64,000 nucleotides of DNA from Crocinitomicaceae bacterium. Lineage in GTDB: Bacteria; Bacteroidota; Bacteroidia; Flavobacteriales_D; Crocinitomicaceae. This document shows positions 57,017-64,000 of the stretch, piece by piece; within the stretch, counting starts at the first letter, position 1; the number at the start of each line of letters is the position of its first letter. A program made the position numbers and the translations under genes. The notes under the pieces are model-generated. The model saw only the letters and a program-made list of their open reading frames with translations, searched no databases and was not told where the DNA came from. Where the stretch lies: assembly GCA_014762645.1 (NCBI GenBank), contig JABURP010000020.1:27041-91040 (forward strand), in the 5' to 3' direction.

Positions 57017-58138
57017 TTAATGGACTTCAAAAATGTAAGGACGATACTTGTTTATTAGGTCAGATGTTTTTGAGTACCTGCGGGAGTAATTTTTACTCAT
57101 ATCGACGTTAAACGTATCCTTTAAACTGCTGATTCTTTCCTGTATGTACACCGGTTTTAGTATATATGTCACAGATTGCTTTTTAGAATTATTGGCAATG
57201 ATCATTCCTACAAGATCTCCCTTTTTGGTGAAGAGCGGAGCTCCGCTATTTCCTGGATTGGAAGGCATAGAGATTTCATAAGTCATAGAATCTGATCTGA
57301 AACCGGTAGCAGAACTAACCACACCATTCGTGTATACGATATCAGATTTGGGATAACCCAATGTAAATACATCATCCCCCAGAGAAGGCTGAGATCGGTA
57401 AAATTTAAACGGTACCGCTTTAAAATCACGGGCTTTTTCTTCAGCACACTTTAATATTGCAAAATCAAGTAATGAATCTCTGTAAATAACTTCAGTGTAA
57501 AAGGCAATATTCCTGTCTTTTTGCTGGATTTTGGCATACTTCTTCTTTTTTACAAGATGCTTTGATGTTATAAAATACCCCTTGTTAGATATCATAAAAC
57601 AAGAACCTTTCGGAGGTTTAAAGGATAGCGCAAGCGTCTCATCCAATTTAGAATAATTAGAATCAACGTTGTATTCAATGGTAGCTGAATCTTCCACTTC
57701 TTCACCCGGAGATCCTTCGTCATCAGCACCTTCATCACTTTCTGCCTCTTCTTCATTCGTTAACTCAACATATTCATTCGTATCCTCAAACGCCGTTTTA
57801 CCGTCTTCCATCTTCCATGGATTAACTATCAAAAACAACAGTGCTATACTGGCAGCAATACTAATGGGGACATAAAACCTAGGTCGTAGAAAGATTGATT
57901 TACCTCTTGATGCTGGGTATAACTTTCTGTGAATTTCTTGTAAATCTGCTTTAATTTCTCCGTATTCCTCTCCGTGATAAATGTCTTTTGCCAGGGCGGA
58001 ATAATCATCAAACTCAGCTCTTAGATCCTGATTGTTGCTTAGCAATTGTTCAAAATTACGACGATCCTCATCTGTCAATTCGTTTCGCAGATAAGCATCA
58101 AAAAGCGCTATTTTTTCCTCTTCATTCAAGTTGATCAT
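57017..58138 (-). CDS. Anti-sigma factor fused to a trypsin-like serine protease
   Basis: A 373-residue protein. Residues 1-60 are a cytoplasmic helical anti-sigma-like domain (FDAYLRNELTDEDRRNFEQ). Residues about 88-106 are one membrane helix (YVPISIAASIALLFLIV). Residues about 111-151 are a very acidic linker. Residues 165-345 are a trypsin/HtrA-like protease with the full triad: His194 (ITSKHLV), Asp225 (SLLDFAILK) and Ser298 (NPGNSGAPLF). The protease would face the periplasm. It overlaps the sigma gene by 17 bases (58122-58138), so it is probably its anti-sigma factor. No PDZ domain seen. Whether the protease cleaves itself or other proteins is open. Confidence 0.85.
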   Translation of the reverse strand: MINLNEEEKIALFDAYLRNELTDEDRRNFEQLLSNNQDLRAEFDDYSALAKDIYHGEEYGEIKADLQEIHRKLYPASRGKSIFLRPRFYVPISIAASIALLFLIVNPWKMEDGKTAFEDTNEYVELTNEEEAESDEGADDEGSPGEEVEDSATIEYNVDSNYSKLDETLALSFKPPKGSCFMISNKGYFITSKHLVKKKKYAKIQQKDRNIAFYTEVIYRDSLLDFAILKCAEEKARDFKAVPFKFYRSQPSLGDDVFTLGYPKSDIVYTNGVVSSATGFRSDSMTYEISMPSNPGNSGAPLFTKKGDLVGMIIANNSKKQSVTYILKPVYIQERISSLKDTFNVDMSKNYSRRYSKTSDLINKYRPYIFEVH

Positions 58139-58676
58139 TTTTATTGGCCAGCTTTTTCAATCGCTGAAAACATTTGTATTTCTGGTTTTTGGCATTATTC
58201 GCATTGGTGTAGTTCAATTTTTCCGCAATTTCCTGCATGGAGACTTTGAAAAAATAAAACTGCACAATAATTGTCTTACACGGTTCTCCTAATTGGTCAA
58301 TACAGTGTTTTATCCATTTTACCCGCTTGAGGTCGTCAACATCATCTTCAATATCCGTTTCATGAAATTCTTGATAAAGTTCGTTTGGGTCAATCTTTTT
58401 TTGAGTGATATTTTTTAACCAGAGATTTTTGCTAATACCATAAATAAAAGTACTCAGCTTAGAGGTTAATTCGAAGTTAGCGTCCTCCACCTTTTTAATT
58501 AAGATGTACATAGCATCCTGAAAGATGTCCCTCGCATCATCTCTGTTACCGCTGTTATCCAGTATGTACTTTTCCACCATGGGATATATTTCCTTATAAA
58601 TAGCGGTCAGCGTTTGAGCATCTCGCTCTCTGATCTTGTCGACAAGCTCGGTAGGTATTTGCTGATCGGCTATCAC
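58122..58676 (-). CDS. RNA polymerase sigma-70 family (ECF-type) sigma factor
   Basis: A 184-residue sigma factor with region 2 (NRDDARDIFQDAMYILIKKV, FIYGISKNLWLKN) and a region 4 helix-turn-helix (residues about 120-180; LGEPCKTIIVQFYFFKVSMQEIAEKLNYTNANNAKNQKYKCFQRLKK). The start codon is GTG. It is coupled to the anti-sigma/protease gene by 17 bases. Upstream, a copy of TGGGTGACCT reads towards this gene (58718-58709), 33 bases before its start, and the same motif reads towards the divergent VWA gene. Confidence 0.92.
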   Translation of the reverse strand: MIADQQIPTELVDKIRERDAQTLTAIYKEIYPMVEKYILDNSGNRDDARDIFQDAMYILIKKVEDANFELTSKLSTFIYGISKNLWLKNITQKKIDPNELYQEFHETDIEDDVDDLKRVKWIKHCIDQLGEPCKTIIVQFYFFKVSMQEIAEKLNYTNANNAKNQKYKCFQRLKKLANKNDQLE

Positions 58677-58708
58677 TGTCTAATTCTATATATCCCGGGA
58701 ATTTGAAT

Positions 58709-58749
58709 AGGTCACCCAAAATAGAAAAAAAATATTTACTGGGTGACCT
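58709..58749. promoter_or_regulatory. Perfect 10-bp inverted repeat between the sigma gene and the VWA gene
   Basis: AGGTCACCCA (58709-58718) and TGGGTGACCT (58740-58749) are exact reverse complements, 21 bases apart, in the middle of the divergent spacer. Thus the same motif TGGGTGACCT points outwards in both directions, 33 bases before the sigma GTG and 48 bases before the VWA ATG. This arrangement suits a pair of -35-like elements for the sigma factor, or an operator. A hairpin terminator is an alternative, with the T-rich CCTTTTGG following. Confidence 0.55.
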
Positions 58750-58797
58750 TTTGGTTCTTCAAAGAATGTATCAGTAAAAACTAAAAAATCAAAGATT

Positions 58798-60396
58798 ATG
58801 AAAAATCAAGTAACATTAATTGCAAGTATTATTGGGCTAGTTGGCCTGATAGCCTGTGGAGGACATGGAACTTCCGGCGAAAAAAGAAGTTATAATGATA
58901 CGCCCGGTTACGATATGATAACTACTGAAGAATCTGAAGCTGAAGGTGATGATATCGGATATCCAGAAGAGGAATTTATAGATGAAATAGATAATACAGA
59001 TTTTAACACCGAGGAGTACGCTTATTTACCCGAAAATGACTTTTTATCTCCAGCCTCGAATCCATTGTCAACCTTTTCTATAGATGTTGATAACGCCAGC
59101 TATTCAAATACGAGAAGATTCATTAATGATGGTGTAAAACCACCTGTAGATGCAGTAAGAAGTGAGGAATTCATCAACTATTTCGACTACGATTATCCGG
59201 TTCCGACAAATGATGAGACCTTCTCAGTTTATACAGAAGTAGGCGTTTGTCCATGGAATGAGGATGCAAGACTAGTGCATATTGGTCTACAGGGCTATAC
59301 GGTTCCCATTGAGGAATTACCACCAGCCAATTTGGTATTTCTATTAGATATATCTGGTTCTATGGATGCTCCGGATAAACTACCACTACTTAAAAAATCA
59401 TTCAAATTAATGGTAGATCGGTTAAACGAAGAAGACCGTGTCTCCATTGTAACGTACGCAGGTGAGGATAGAGTAGTGCTTGAATCTACCAGCTGTAAGG
59501 AAAAGGATGTGATCAAGGAAGCGATAGACAATTTAAAATCTGGTGGGTCAACAAACGGTGCCGGAGGAATTGAACGCGCTTATGAAATTGCTGGAAACAA
59601 TTATTTGGAAAAAGGAAATAACAGGGTAATCCTGGCTACAGATGGAGATTTTAATATCGGAAAGTCATCAGATGGAGAGGTAACAAGGTTAATTGAAGAA
59701 AAAAGAGATCAGGGCGTATTTCTAACCATTCTTGGATTTGGTATGGGAAATTATAAAGATTCAAAAATGGAAAGCCTTGCAGATCACGGCAATGGCAACT
59801 ACTTCTATATTGATGATATCCGGGAAAGTAACCGTGTGCTTGTAAATAATCTAGCCGGCACCTTATTCACCATTGCTAAAGATGTGAAGATTCAGGTAGA
59901 GTTTAACCCTGCTTTAGTGAAAGAATATCGCTTGATAGGATATGAAAACAGGTTGATGAATGCAGAGGATTTTGCAAATGATAAAAAAGATGCCGGAGAA
60001 CTGGGAGCGGGTCATACCGTTACCGCCATTTATGAAATTATTCCTGGTAAAGCTAAAAGCACTGATTTGAAATTTCAGCATACGCAGGCTAAAAACTCAG
60101 ACGAATTATTGTGGGTGAAATTGAGGTATAAAAAACCAGAAGGATCAAAAAGTAAACTAATAGAAATGCCGGTAACGGATAAAGGCTTGAGTTGGGAAGA
60201 AAATTCAAAATTATTCAAGTTTTCAACTGCAGTAGCAGGATTTTCATTGATCCTAAGAGAATCAAAGTATATAAATGATTTTACACTGGATGATGTTGGC
60301 GCAATCGGAAGAGAGGTAGTTGAAATCCATGAGTCTGATAAACTTGAATTTTTACGCCTGGTTGAAGATGCTAAGTTGTTATCTGAGGAATCTTAA
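58798..60396 (+). CDS. VWA-domain lipoprotein (YfbK-like)
   Basis: A 532-residue lipoprotein: lipobox LIAC (Cys20), an acidic N-terminal linker (to about residue 85), the von Willebrand factor-associated N-terminal part (NPLSTFSIDVDNASYSNTRR, VRSEEFINYFDYDYP), then a VWA domain with the MIDAS metal site (FLLDISGSM, DxSxS) and TDGDFN, and a C-terminal DUF3520-like part (ELLWVKLRYKKP...VAGFSLILRES). The usual role is metal-dependent protein binding at the cell envelope. It is divergent from the sigma/anti-sigma-protease pair across the shared inverted repeat, so it may belong to that regulon. Terminator at 60439-60470. Confidence 0.9.
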   Translation: MKNQVTLIASIIGLVGLIACGGHGTSGEKRSYNDTPGYDMITTEESEAEGDDIGYPEEEFIDEIDNTDFNTEEYAYLPENDFLSPASNPLSTFSIDVDNASYSNTRRFINDGVKPPVDAVRSEEFINYFDYDYPVPTNDETFSVYTEVGVCPWNEDARLVHIGLQGYTVPIEELPPANLVFLLDISGSMDAPDKLPLLKKSFKLMVDRLNEEDRVSIVTYAGEDRVVLESTSCKEKDVIKEAIDNLKSGGSTNGAGGIERAYEIAGNNYLEKGNNRVILATDGDFNIGKSSDGEVTRLIEEKRDQGVFLTILGFGMGNYKDSKMESLADHGNGNYFYIDDIRESNRVLVNNLAGTLFTIAKDVKIQVEFNPALVKEYRLIGYENRLMNAEDFANDKKDAGELGAGHTVTAIYEIIPGKAKSTDLKFQHTQAKNSDELLWVKLRYKKPEGSKSKLIEMPVTDKGLSWEENSKLFKFSTAVAGFSLILRESKYINDFTLDDVGAIGREVVEIHESDKLEFLRLVEDAKLLSEES

Positions 60397-60438
60397 GTCA
60401 AAATAGAGTTGTTAAACGCTTGCCGCAGATAGCAGAGT

Positions 60439-60470
60439 ATCCGGGTCCGTTGGGATCCGGATTTTTTTTA
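60439..60470 (+). terminator. Intrinsic terminator after the VWA gene
   Basis: ATCCGGGTCC pairs with GGATCCGGAT (one G-T wobble) around a GTTG loop, followed by a long T-run. The rest of the gap to the next gene (60471-60602) shows no clear feature. Confidence 0.9.
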
Positions 60471-60602
60471 TAACATAAAATTAATACGACGTTTAGCCTG
60501 GAGTTGAATAGCTAGTTCTAATTAAGGCAATGCCACATCAACAAGCGGAACGATCCAGGTTGTGAATTAAATCGAAGGATTAACGTAAACCAGGTACCTT
60601 AT

Positions 60603-62279
60603 TTAAGACTTGATAAACTTCTTAACAGTTACTCCACCACGCTTGTCCGTGTATCGTAAGAAGTAAAGACCAGATTCTATTGAATTCAGATCAAACTCCA
60701 ACAATTTGAATTGTTCGAAGTCAATTATTCTGGATTCAAGAATAGCTCCGTGTACGTCAACGATTTCAAGCTTACCACTGCTAACTCCTATCATTGGATT
60801 TACTTCAACCAATAAGCGTTCTTTGGCAGGGTTTGGCCAAAAGCCAACCACTCCGTAAGTATCCGCCTCTCTGTCAAGTACAATGGTTTCAGACAATTCT
60901 GATTTTCCGCTAATGTCCACTTGCTCCAAACGATAATATACTTTTCCTGTCTTAACGGTACGGTCTGAAAAGTTATAGTGTAAAGCAGCTGATGAGTTTC
61001 CGGCTCCTTCTACAACTCCGATAACTTCATAATTCACACCATCATAAGAACGCATAACATTAAAATGATCATTATCCAATTCAGATTTTGTTGTCCACTT
61101 TAAGATGTTTTCATCCGGTAGTGCAATACCATTGAAGTCCACTAATTCTACAGGCAAAATACCTGTTGCGGTCCAGTTAGAAACGGTAAAATCACAATCA
61201 TCACCAGCGTTTCCGTCAATCATCAGCATGTATGTATTACCAATCGTAAGTCCGGTAGCTGTTACTGTTCCTGTTGTTGTGTTAGCAGGATTATAACAAT
61301 TAGAAACAGCTGTAAATCCTGTACAGCAACCATTGACATCTGTGGTAAAGCTATATACTTGAGCTTGTATTCCCCATCCACTGGTACAGTTAAATACTGA
61401 TGATATTGGAAATGTTTCTGTGGTAGATTGAGCAGTAAACATATACCAGGAATTGTTTTCAATGGATCCGCAAAAAACGGAATTTATGTTGCCGGGTAAA
61501 TCTGCCGTATATGTTGATGAAGTTGTACTTGACCAGGTTCCGCTACCTTGTGTAAGTAGGGCTGCGTCATTACAATAATCGTTAGTTGTTTGCCCGGTAC
61601 ATCCAGCGCCACCACCACCAGATCCGTTACAAAGGTCATAATCGCTTTGACAAATGGCGTCCCAGGTGTTATTACAGCAGTACGAATCATTCGTAATTAC
61701 TTGCTGATAACACGCGTCATTTGGTACAGGAGCTGGAGCTGTACATGCAGCTGCATTACACGCATCATAATCGCCCTGGCAAATAGCATCCCAGGCTGTG
61801 TTGCAGCAGTAAGTATCGTTAGTAATGACTTGCTGATAACAAGCATCATTCGGAACCGGAGCAACAACAGGACAACCAGCACCACAAGAGGTACAGGCTA
61901 TGGTTGATGTTCCACAACTTGTTGCCGTTCCGCACGTTATACAACTTGTGTTGTAATGAATATAATATGTTCCACTTACAGTGGCGGTCCAGGTTAAGGG
62001 CGTAGAACCAAAAGCAACTACCGGACCACCGGGAGAACCACTGTGTACTGTAATACATCCTCCTAAGCTATATGTCGATTCGTATGTTGTTCCCGCAACT
62101 ACATTGCTGACGGTATTGTATTCTTCCTGATAGGTACAGGTACTAATGGTAGTGGTTGAAGTTCCAGTTGGTGCAGCTGCTGAGCCCCATGACCACGGAT
62201 TTGTACATTGGGCATTGCCCGTTATACCGAAAGCTGTTAACGTAAGGACAAAACCCGTAATTTGTAATAACTGTTTCAT
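60603..62279 (-). CDS. Cysteine-rich T9SS-exported protein
   Basis: A 558-residue secreted protein: signal peptide (to about residue 23, GNAQ), a Cys/Thr/Ser-rich region, and two tandem cysteine-rich repeats (each about 40 residues, spelled NDACYQQVITND-YCCN--WDAICQ-DYD-CN, about residues 146-217). Then a beta-sandwich region (about 245-375), a fibronectin-like part (VELVDFNGIALPDENILKWTTKSE) and a type A sorting domain (GFWPNPAKERLLVEV, GLYFLRYTD, VKKFIKS). The CCxxxWDxxC repeat is known from surface proteins of several phyla. The gene is second in its operon, with a 4-base overlap with the small gene upstream. Confidence 0.85.
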   Translation of the reverse strand: MKQLLQITGFVLTLTAFGITGNAQCTNPWSWGSAAAPTGTSTTTISTCTYQEEYNTVSNVVAGTTYESTYSLGGCITVHSGSPGGPVVAFGSTPLTWTATVSGTYYIHYNTSCITCGTATSCGTSTIACTSCGAGCPVVAPVPNDACYQQVITNDTYCCNTAWDAICQGDYDACNAAACTAPAPVPNDACYQQVITNDSYCCNNTWDAICQSDYDLCNGSGGGGAGCTGQTTNDYCNDAALLTQGSGTWSSTTSSTYTADLPGNINSVFCGSIENNSWYMFTAQSTTETFPISSVFNCTSGWGIQAQVYSFTTDVNGCCTGFTAVSNCYNPANTTTGTVTATGLTIGNTYMLMIDGNAGDDCDFTVSNWTATGILPVELVDFNGIALPDENILKWTTKSELDNDHFNVMRSYDGVNYEVIGVVEGAGNSSAALHYNFSDRTVKTGKVYYRLEQVDISGKSELSETIVLDREADTYGVVGFWPNPAKERLLVEVNPMIGVSSGKLEIVDVHGAILESRIIDFEQFKLLEFDLNSIESGLYFLRYTDKRGGVTVKKFIKS

Positions 62280-62665
62280 TCTGTTATTGGTTTTGTTTCG
62301 TTCGTTAATTCATCTTTAAATACGGTAGTGCTCGAATAATCTAGCGTACAGGTAATGCCGAGTTGAGCTAAAAATGCTGTGATATTTGGAACGCGAACAT
62401 AAGAGATATGATCGATTCGAACTTTTTTTCTGTCCGAACTAAAGCGTACCGCATAAATTCCGCGCTCAAATAAATACAGCTCAGATCTAAGATTATTGAC
62501 AGCATTAGCATCCAGTGGTGCGTCAAAAACATAACCTGTCTGCATAGCTTTGCAGTCGGCTCGTCTAACAAGTTCTCTGGAATATGAGTGATTTTCACTT
62601 TCTGTTTGCGCTAAGCTGGGTATACTTAATACTAAACAGAAAGCAGAAAGTAGAAATTTCCGCAT
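62276..62665 (-). CDS. Small exported protein of unknown function
   Basis: A 129-residue protein with signal peptide (to about residue 19, SLAQ) and a compact domain: TGYVFDAPLDANAVNNLRSELYLFERGIYAVRFSSDRKKVRIDHISYVRVPNITAFLAQLG-like sequence of alternating strands and a helix (described in part), ending in an acidic tail. It could be a small ferredoxin-fold domain, but no family is recognised. It is the first gene of the operon with the Cys-rich T9SS protein (ATGA overlap). The 236-base gap upstream (62666-62901) has no perfect promoter box or other feature that I can support. Confidence 0.65.
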   Translation of the reverse strand: MRKFLLSAFCLVLSIPSLAQTESENHSYSRELVRRADCKAMQTGYVFDAPLDANAVNNLRSELYLFERGIYAVRFSSDRKKVRIDHISYVRVPNITAFLAQLGITCTLDYSSTTVFKDELTNETKPITE

Positions 62666-62901
62666 TCGATTCTTTTAAGATTATAGTTCAATAAGAACGA
62701 AATGTATGAAAATCTGCAGATTAATGAAAAAATAAGGGTTATAACAGATTAAGCATTTAGGGATGACAGAATCGAAGGCTAAAACGGTTAAAGTAGGATG
62801 TTTCCAAGTGTTTTATCTGCAATTATTGCCGTGTATCTCTATGAAAATTAATCAGATAGACCCGCAAATGATAAAAATATAACAGCAACTTTAGTTGAAT
62901 G

Positions 62902-63291
62902 CTAAGATTTTGAATGAAGTCCAATACGATTACCTTCGGTATCTAATATTACCGCCATGTAACCATGCTCAGATGATATCATAGTTTTCGGGATTTCAAC
63001 CTTGCCCCTGGATTCTTCTACCTTATCCAAAACTGATTGTAGGTCGGGGTTACAATTCATATAAATAAGTACACCCGCTTTTTGTGAAGGAGTATAGAAA
63101 TCTTTGTGATAAACCAGGGCTCCACTTACATGCTCTTCATCTTTATTCGGTACTGGAAATATGCGCATATCAAGCTGCGGTGTTTCCAGTGTTTCCATTT
63201 GCATGTCAAATATTTCTTCATAAAACTTCTGTGCACGATTAATGTTCGAAGTTGGTATCTCAAACCAGGTGATTGTGTGTTGAAAGGTCAT
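62902..63291 (-). CDS. VOC family (glyoxalase-like) protein
   Basis: A 129-residue vicinal-oxygen-chelate protein. It shows the VOC start TITWFEIPTSNINRAQKFYEEIF and the second half with VEIPKTMISSEHGYMAVILDTEGNRIGLHSK, the paired beta-alpha-beta-beta-beta units. Probably a small metal-dependent enzyme or binding protein; the substrate is unknown. It is single, divergent from queA with a 113-base spacer. Confidence 0.9.
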   Translation of the reverse strand: MTFQHTITWFEIPTSNINRAQKFYEEIFDMQMETLETPQLDMRIFPVPNKDEEHVSGALVYHKDFYTPSQKAGVLIYMNCNPDLQSVLDKVEESRGKVEIPKTMISSEHGYMAVILDTEGNRIGLHSKS

Positions 63292-63371
63292 AAGGTCAGT
63301 TTTTTATACTTATAATATAATCATTATTCTCATATTTTACAGGAATCCTTTAAAATCAAGCTAATTAATTT

Positions 63372-63379
63372 TAACTTTG
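63372..63379 (+). promoter_or_regulatory. Putative -7 promoter box for queA
   Basis: TAACTTTG, a perfect TAnnTTTG match, 26 bases before the queA ATG. Confidence 0.5.
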
Positions 63380-63404
63380 CACTCCTTTTATTTTATCAAA
63401 TAAT

Positions 63405-64000
63405 ATGAAGCTATCAGCATTCGATTTTGACTTACCAGAAGAACTTATTGCACAACACCCACATGATGTCAGAGATGAAGCACGATTAATGGTGCTTGAC
63501 AGAGAGAAGAAAACAATTGAACACAAAGAATTTAAAGATGTGTTGGATTATTTTGATGAGGGAGACGTGATGATCATGAATAACACAAAAGTTTTTCCTG
63601 CTCGTCTTTATGGGAATAAAGAGAAAACCGGAGCCAGAATTGAAGTTTTTCTCCTAAGAGAGTTGAACAGAGATAGCCTTTTATGGGATGTGCTGGTAGA
63701 CCCTGCCAGAAAAATCAGAATTGGAAATAAGCTATATTTTACGGATGATGATTCGCTCGTTGCTGAGGTTATAGACAATACTACTTCAAGAGGAAGAACG
63801 ATTCGATTTTTGTTTGATGGTACCTATGATGAATTCAAAGATAAAATAACTGAACTTGGAGAAACTCCAATTCCACCATACATAAAAGCACTTAGAGATG
63901 TCGTTCCGGAAGATGAAGAACGATATCAAACTATTTATGCTAAAAATGAAGGAGCCGTTGCAGCACCTACTGCTGGTCTACAATTCAGCTGTCTCTTATA
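63405..64000 (+). CDS. queA: S-adenosylmethionine:tRNA ribosyltransferase-isomerase (3' partial)
   Basis: Open to the window end with no stop, starting at ATG 63405 ([19 protein letters not shown]). QueA adds the ribosyl of SAM to preQ1 in tRNA to form epoxyqueuosine. Motifs: [47 protein letters not shown]. About 198 of an expected about 350 residues are present. The family motif is normally PTAGLHF; here the His is Gln, directly before the last 12 bases, which match the Nextera mosaic end, so the final residues may not be genomic. Confidence 0.93.
   Translation, partial: MKLSAFDFDLPEELIAQHPHDVRDEARLMVLDREKKTIEHKEFKDVLDYFDEGDVMIMNNTKVFPARLYGNKEKTGARIEVFLLRELNRDSLLWDVLVDPARKIRIGNKLYFTDDDSLVAEVIDNTTSRGRTIRFLFDGTYDEFKDKITELGETPIPPYIKALRDVVPEDEERYQTIYAKNEGAVAAPTAGLQFSCLL
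63989..64000 (+). other. Possible Nextera transposon-end remnant
   Basis: CTGTCTCTTATA at the very end is identical to the first 12 bases of the Nextera mosaic-end sequence (CTGTCTCTTATACACATCT). Located at the window end, it may be untrimmed adapter at a contig end. Confidence 0.55.

Overview
The window comes from a member of the Bacteroidota, most likely of the Flavobacteriales. The evidence is the uppS-bamA-ompH-ompH-murI gene order, atpD-atpC standing apart from the other ATP synthase genes, several proteins with type IX secretion (T9SS) C-terminal sorting domains, a PorV-like protein, TonB-dependent receptors, GGGP-synthase-like PcrB, and repeated TAnnTTTG promoter boxes, the -7 element of this phylum. 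Base composition is moderately AT-rich and looks even throughout. I saw no insertion sequence, phage, CRISPR array or tRNA gene. One RNA gene (RNase P RNA) and two riboswitches (TPP, cobalamin) are clear.

Layout. 1-11.6 kb is housekeeping: end of sdhB, a MurG-like glycosyltransferase, two small paralogues, a short leucine-rich-repeat (LRR) protein overlapping ribF, atpD-atpC, uppS, bamA, two ompH/skp genes and murI. 11.7-15.5 kb holds a 1008-residue LRR protein with about 42 repeats and two small unknown genes. 15.5-21.6 kb is a TPP-riboswitch thiamine operon (thiS, thiC, a thiE-like gene, thiD, thiE, thiG, thiH) with no thiF. 21.6-25.1 kb has pcrB and a phosphopantetheinyl transferase, ahcY, a Rieske-like lipoprotein and a small exported polycation. 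25.2-38.8 kb is an outer-membrane cassette: a TonB-dependent receptor, a 1379-residue secreted protein, a PorV-like barrel, and a second 1391-residue paralogue. 38.9-40.8 kb is greA, a HIT protein, ruvC and a SixA-like phosphatase.

41-45.4 kb is a sigma-factor operon whose second gene looks like a dual-membrane-spanning anti-sigma factor (cytoplasmic domain, inner-membrane helix, linker, outer-membrane barrel), followed by a lipoprotein and a T9SS cargo protein. rnpB, a HEAT-like protein, trmB, an unknown gene and an alkyltransferase-like gene follow. 48.1-53.5 kb is a cobalamin-riboswitch locus: a DUF4465 protein, a BtuB-like receptor, a beta-propeller lipoprotein and a T9SS surface protein. 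The receptor start codon lies inside a perfect 13-bp inverted repeat. 53.5-57 kb includes a DUF5686-family gene split by one in-frame amber codon. 57-60.4 kb has a second sigma factor, with an anti-sigma protein fused to a trypsin-like protease, transcribed divergently from a VWA lipoprotein across a perfect inverted repeat. The end has a cysteine-rich T9SS protein, a small exported protein, a VOC protein and the start of queA. The last 12 bases match the Nextera transposon end.

The most interesting regions are the two sigma/anti-sigma modules with their leader structures, the receptor/giant-protein/PorV cassette with its duplicated giant, and the start-codon hairpin in the B12 locus. All homology statements are from reading the proteins; no search was run.
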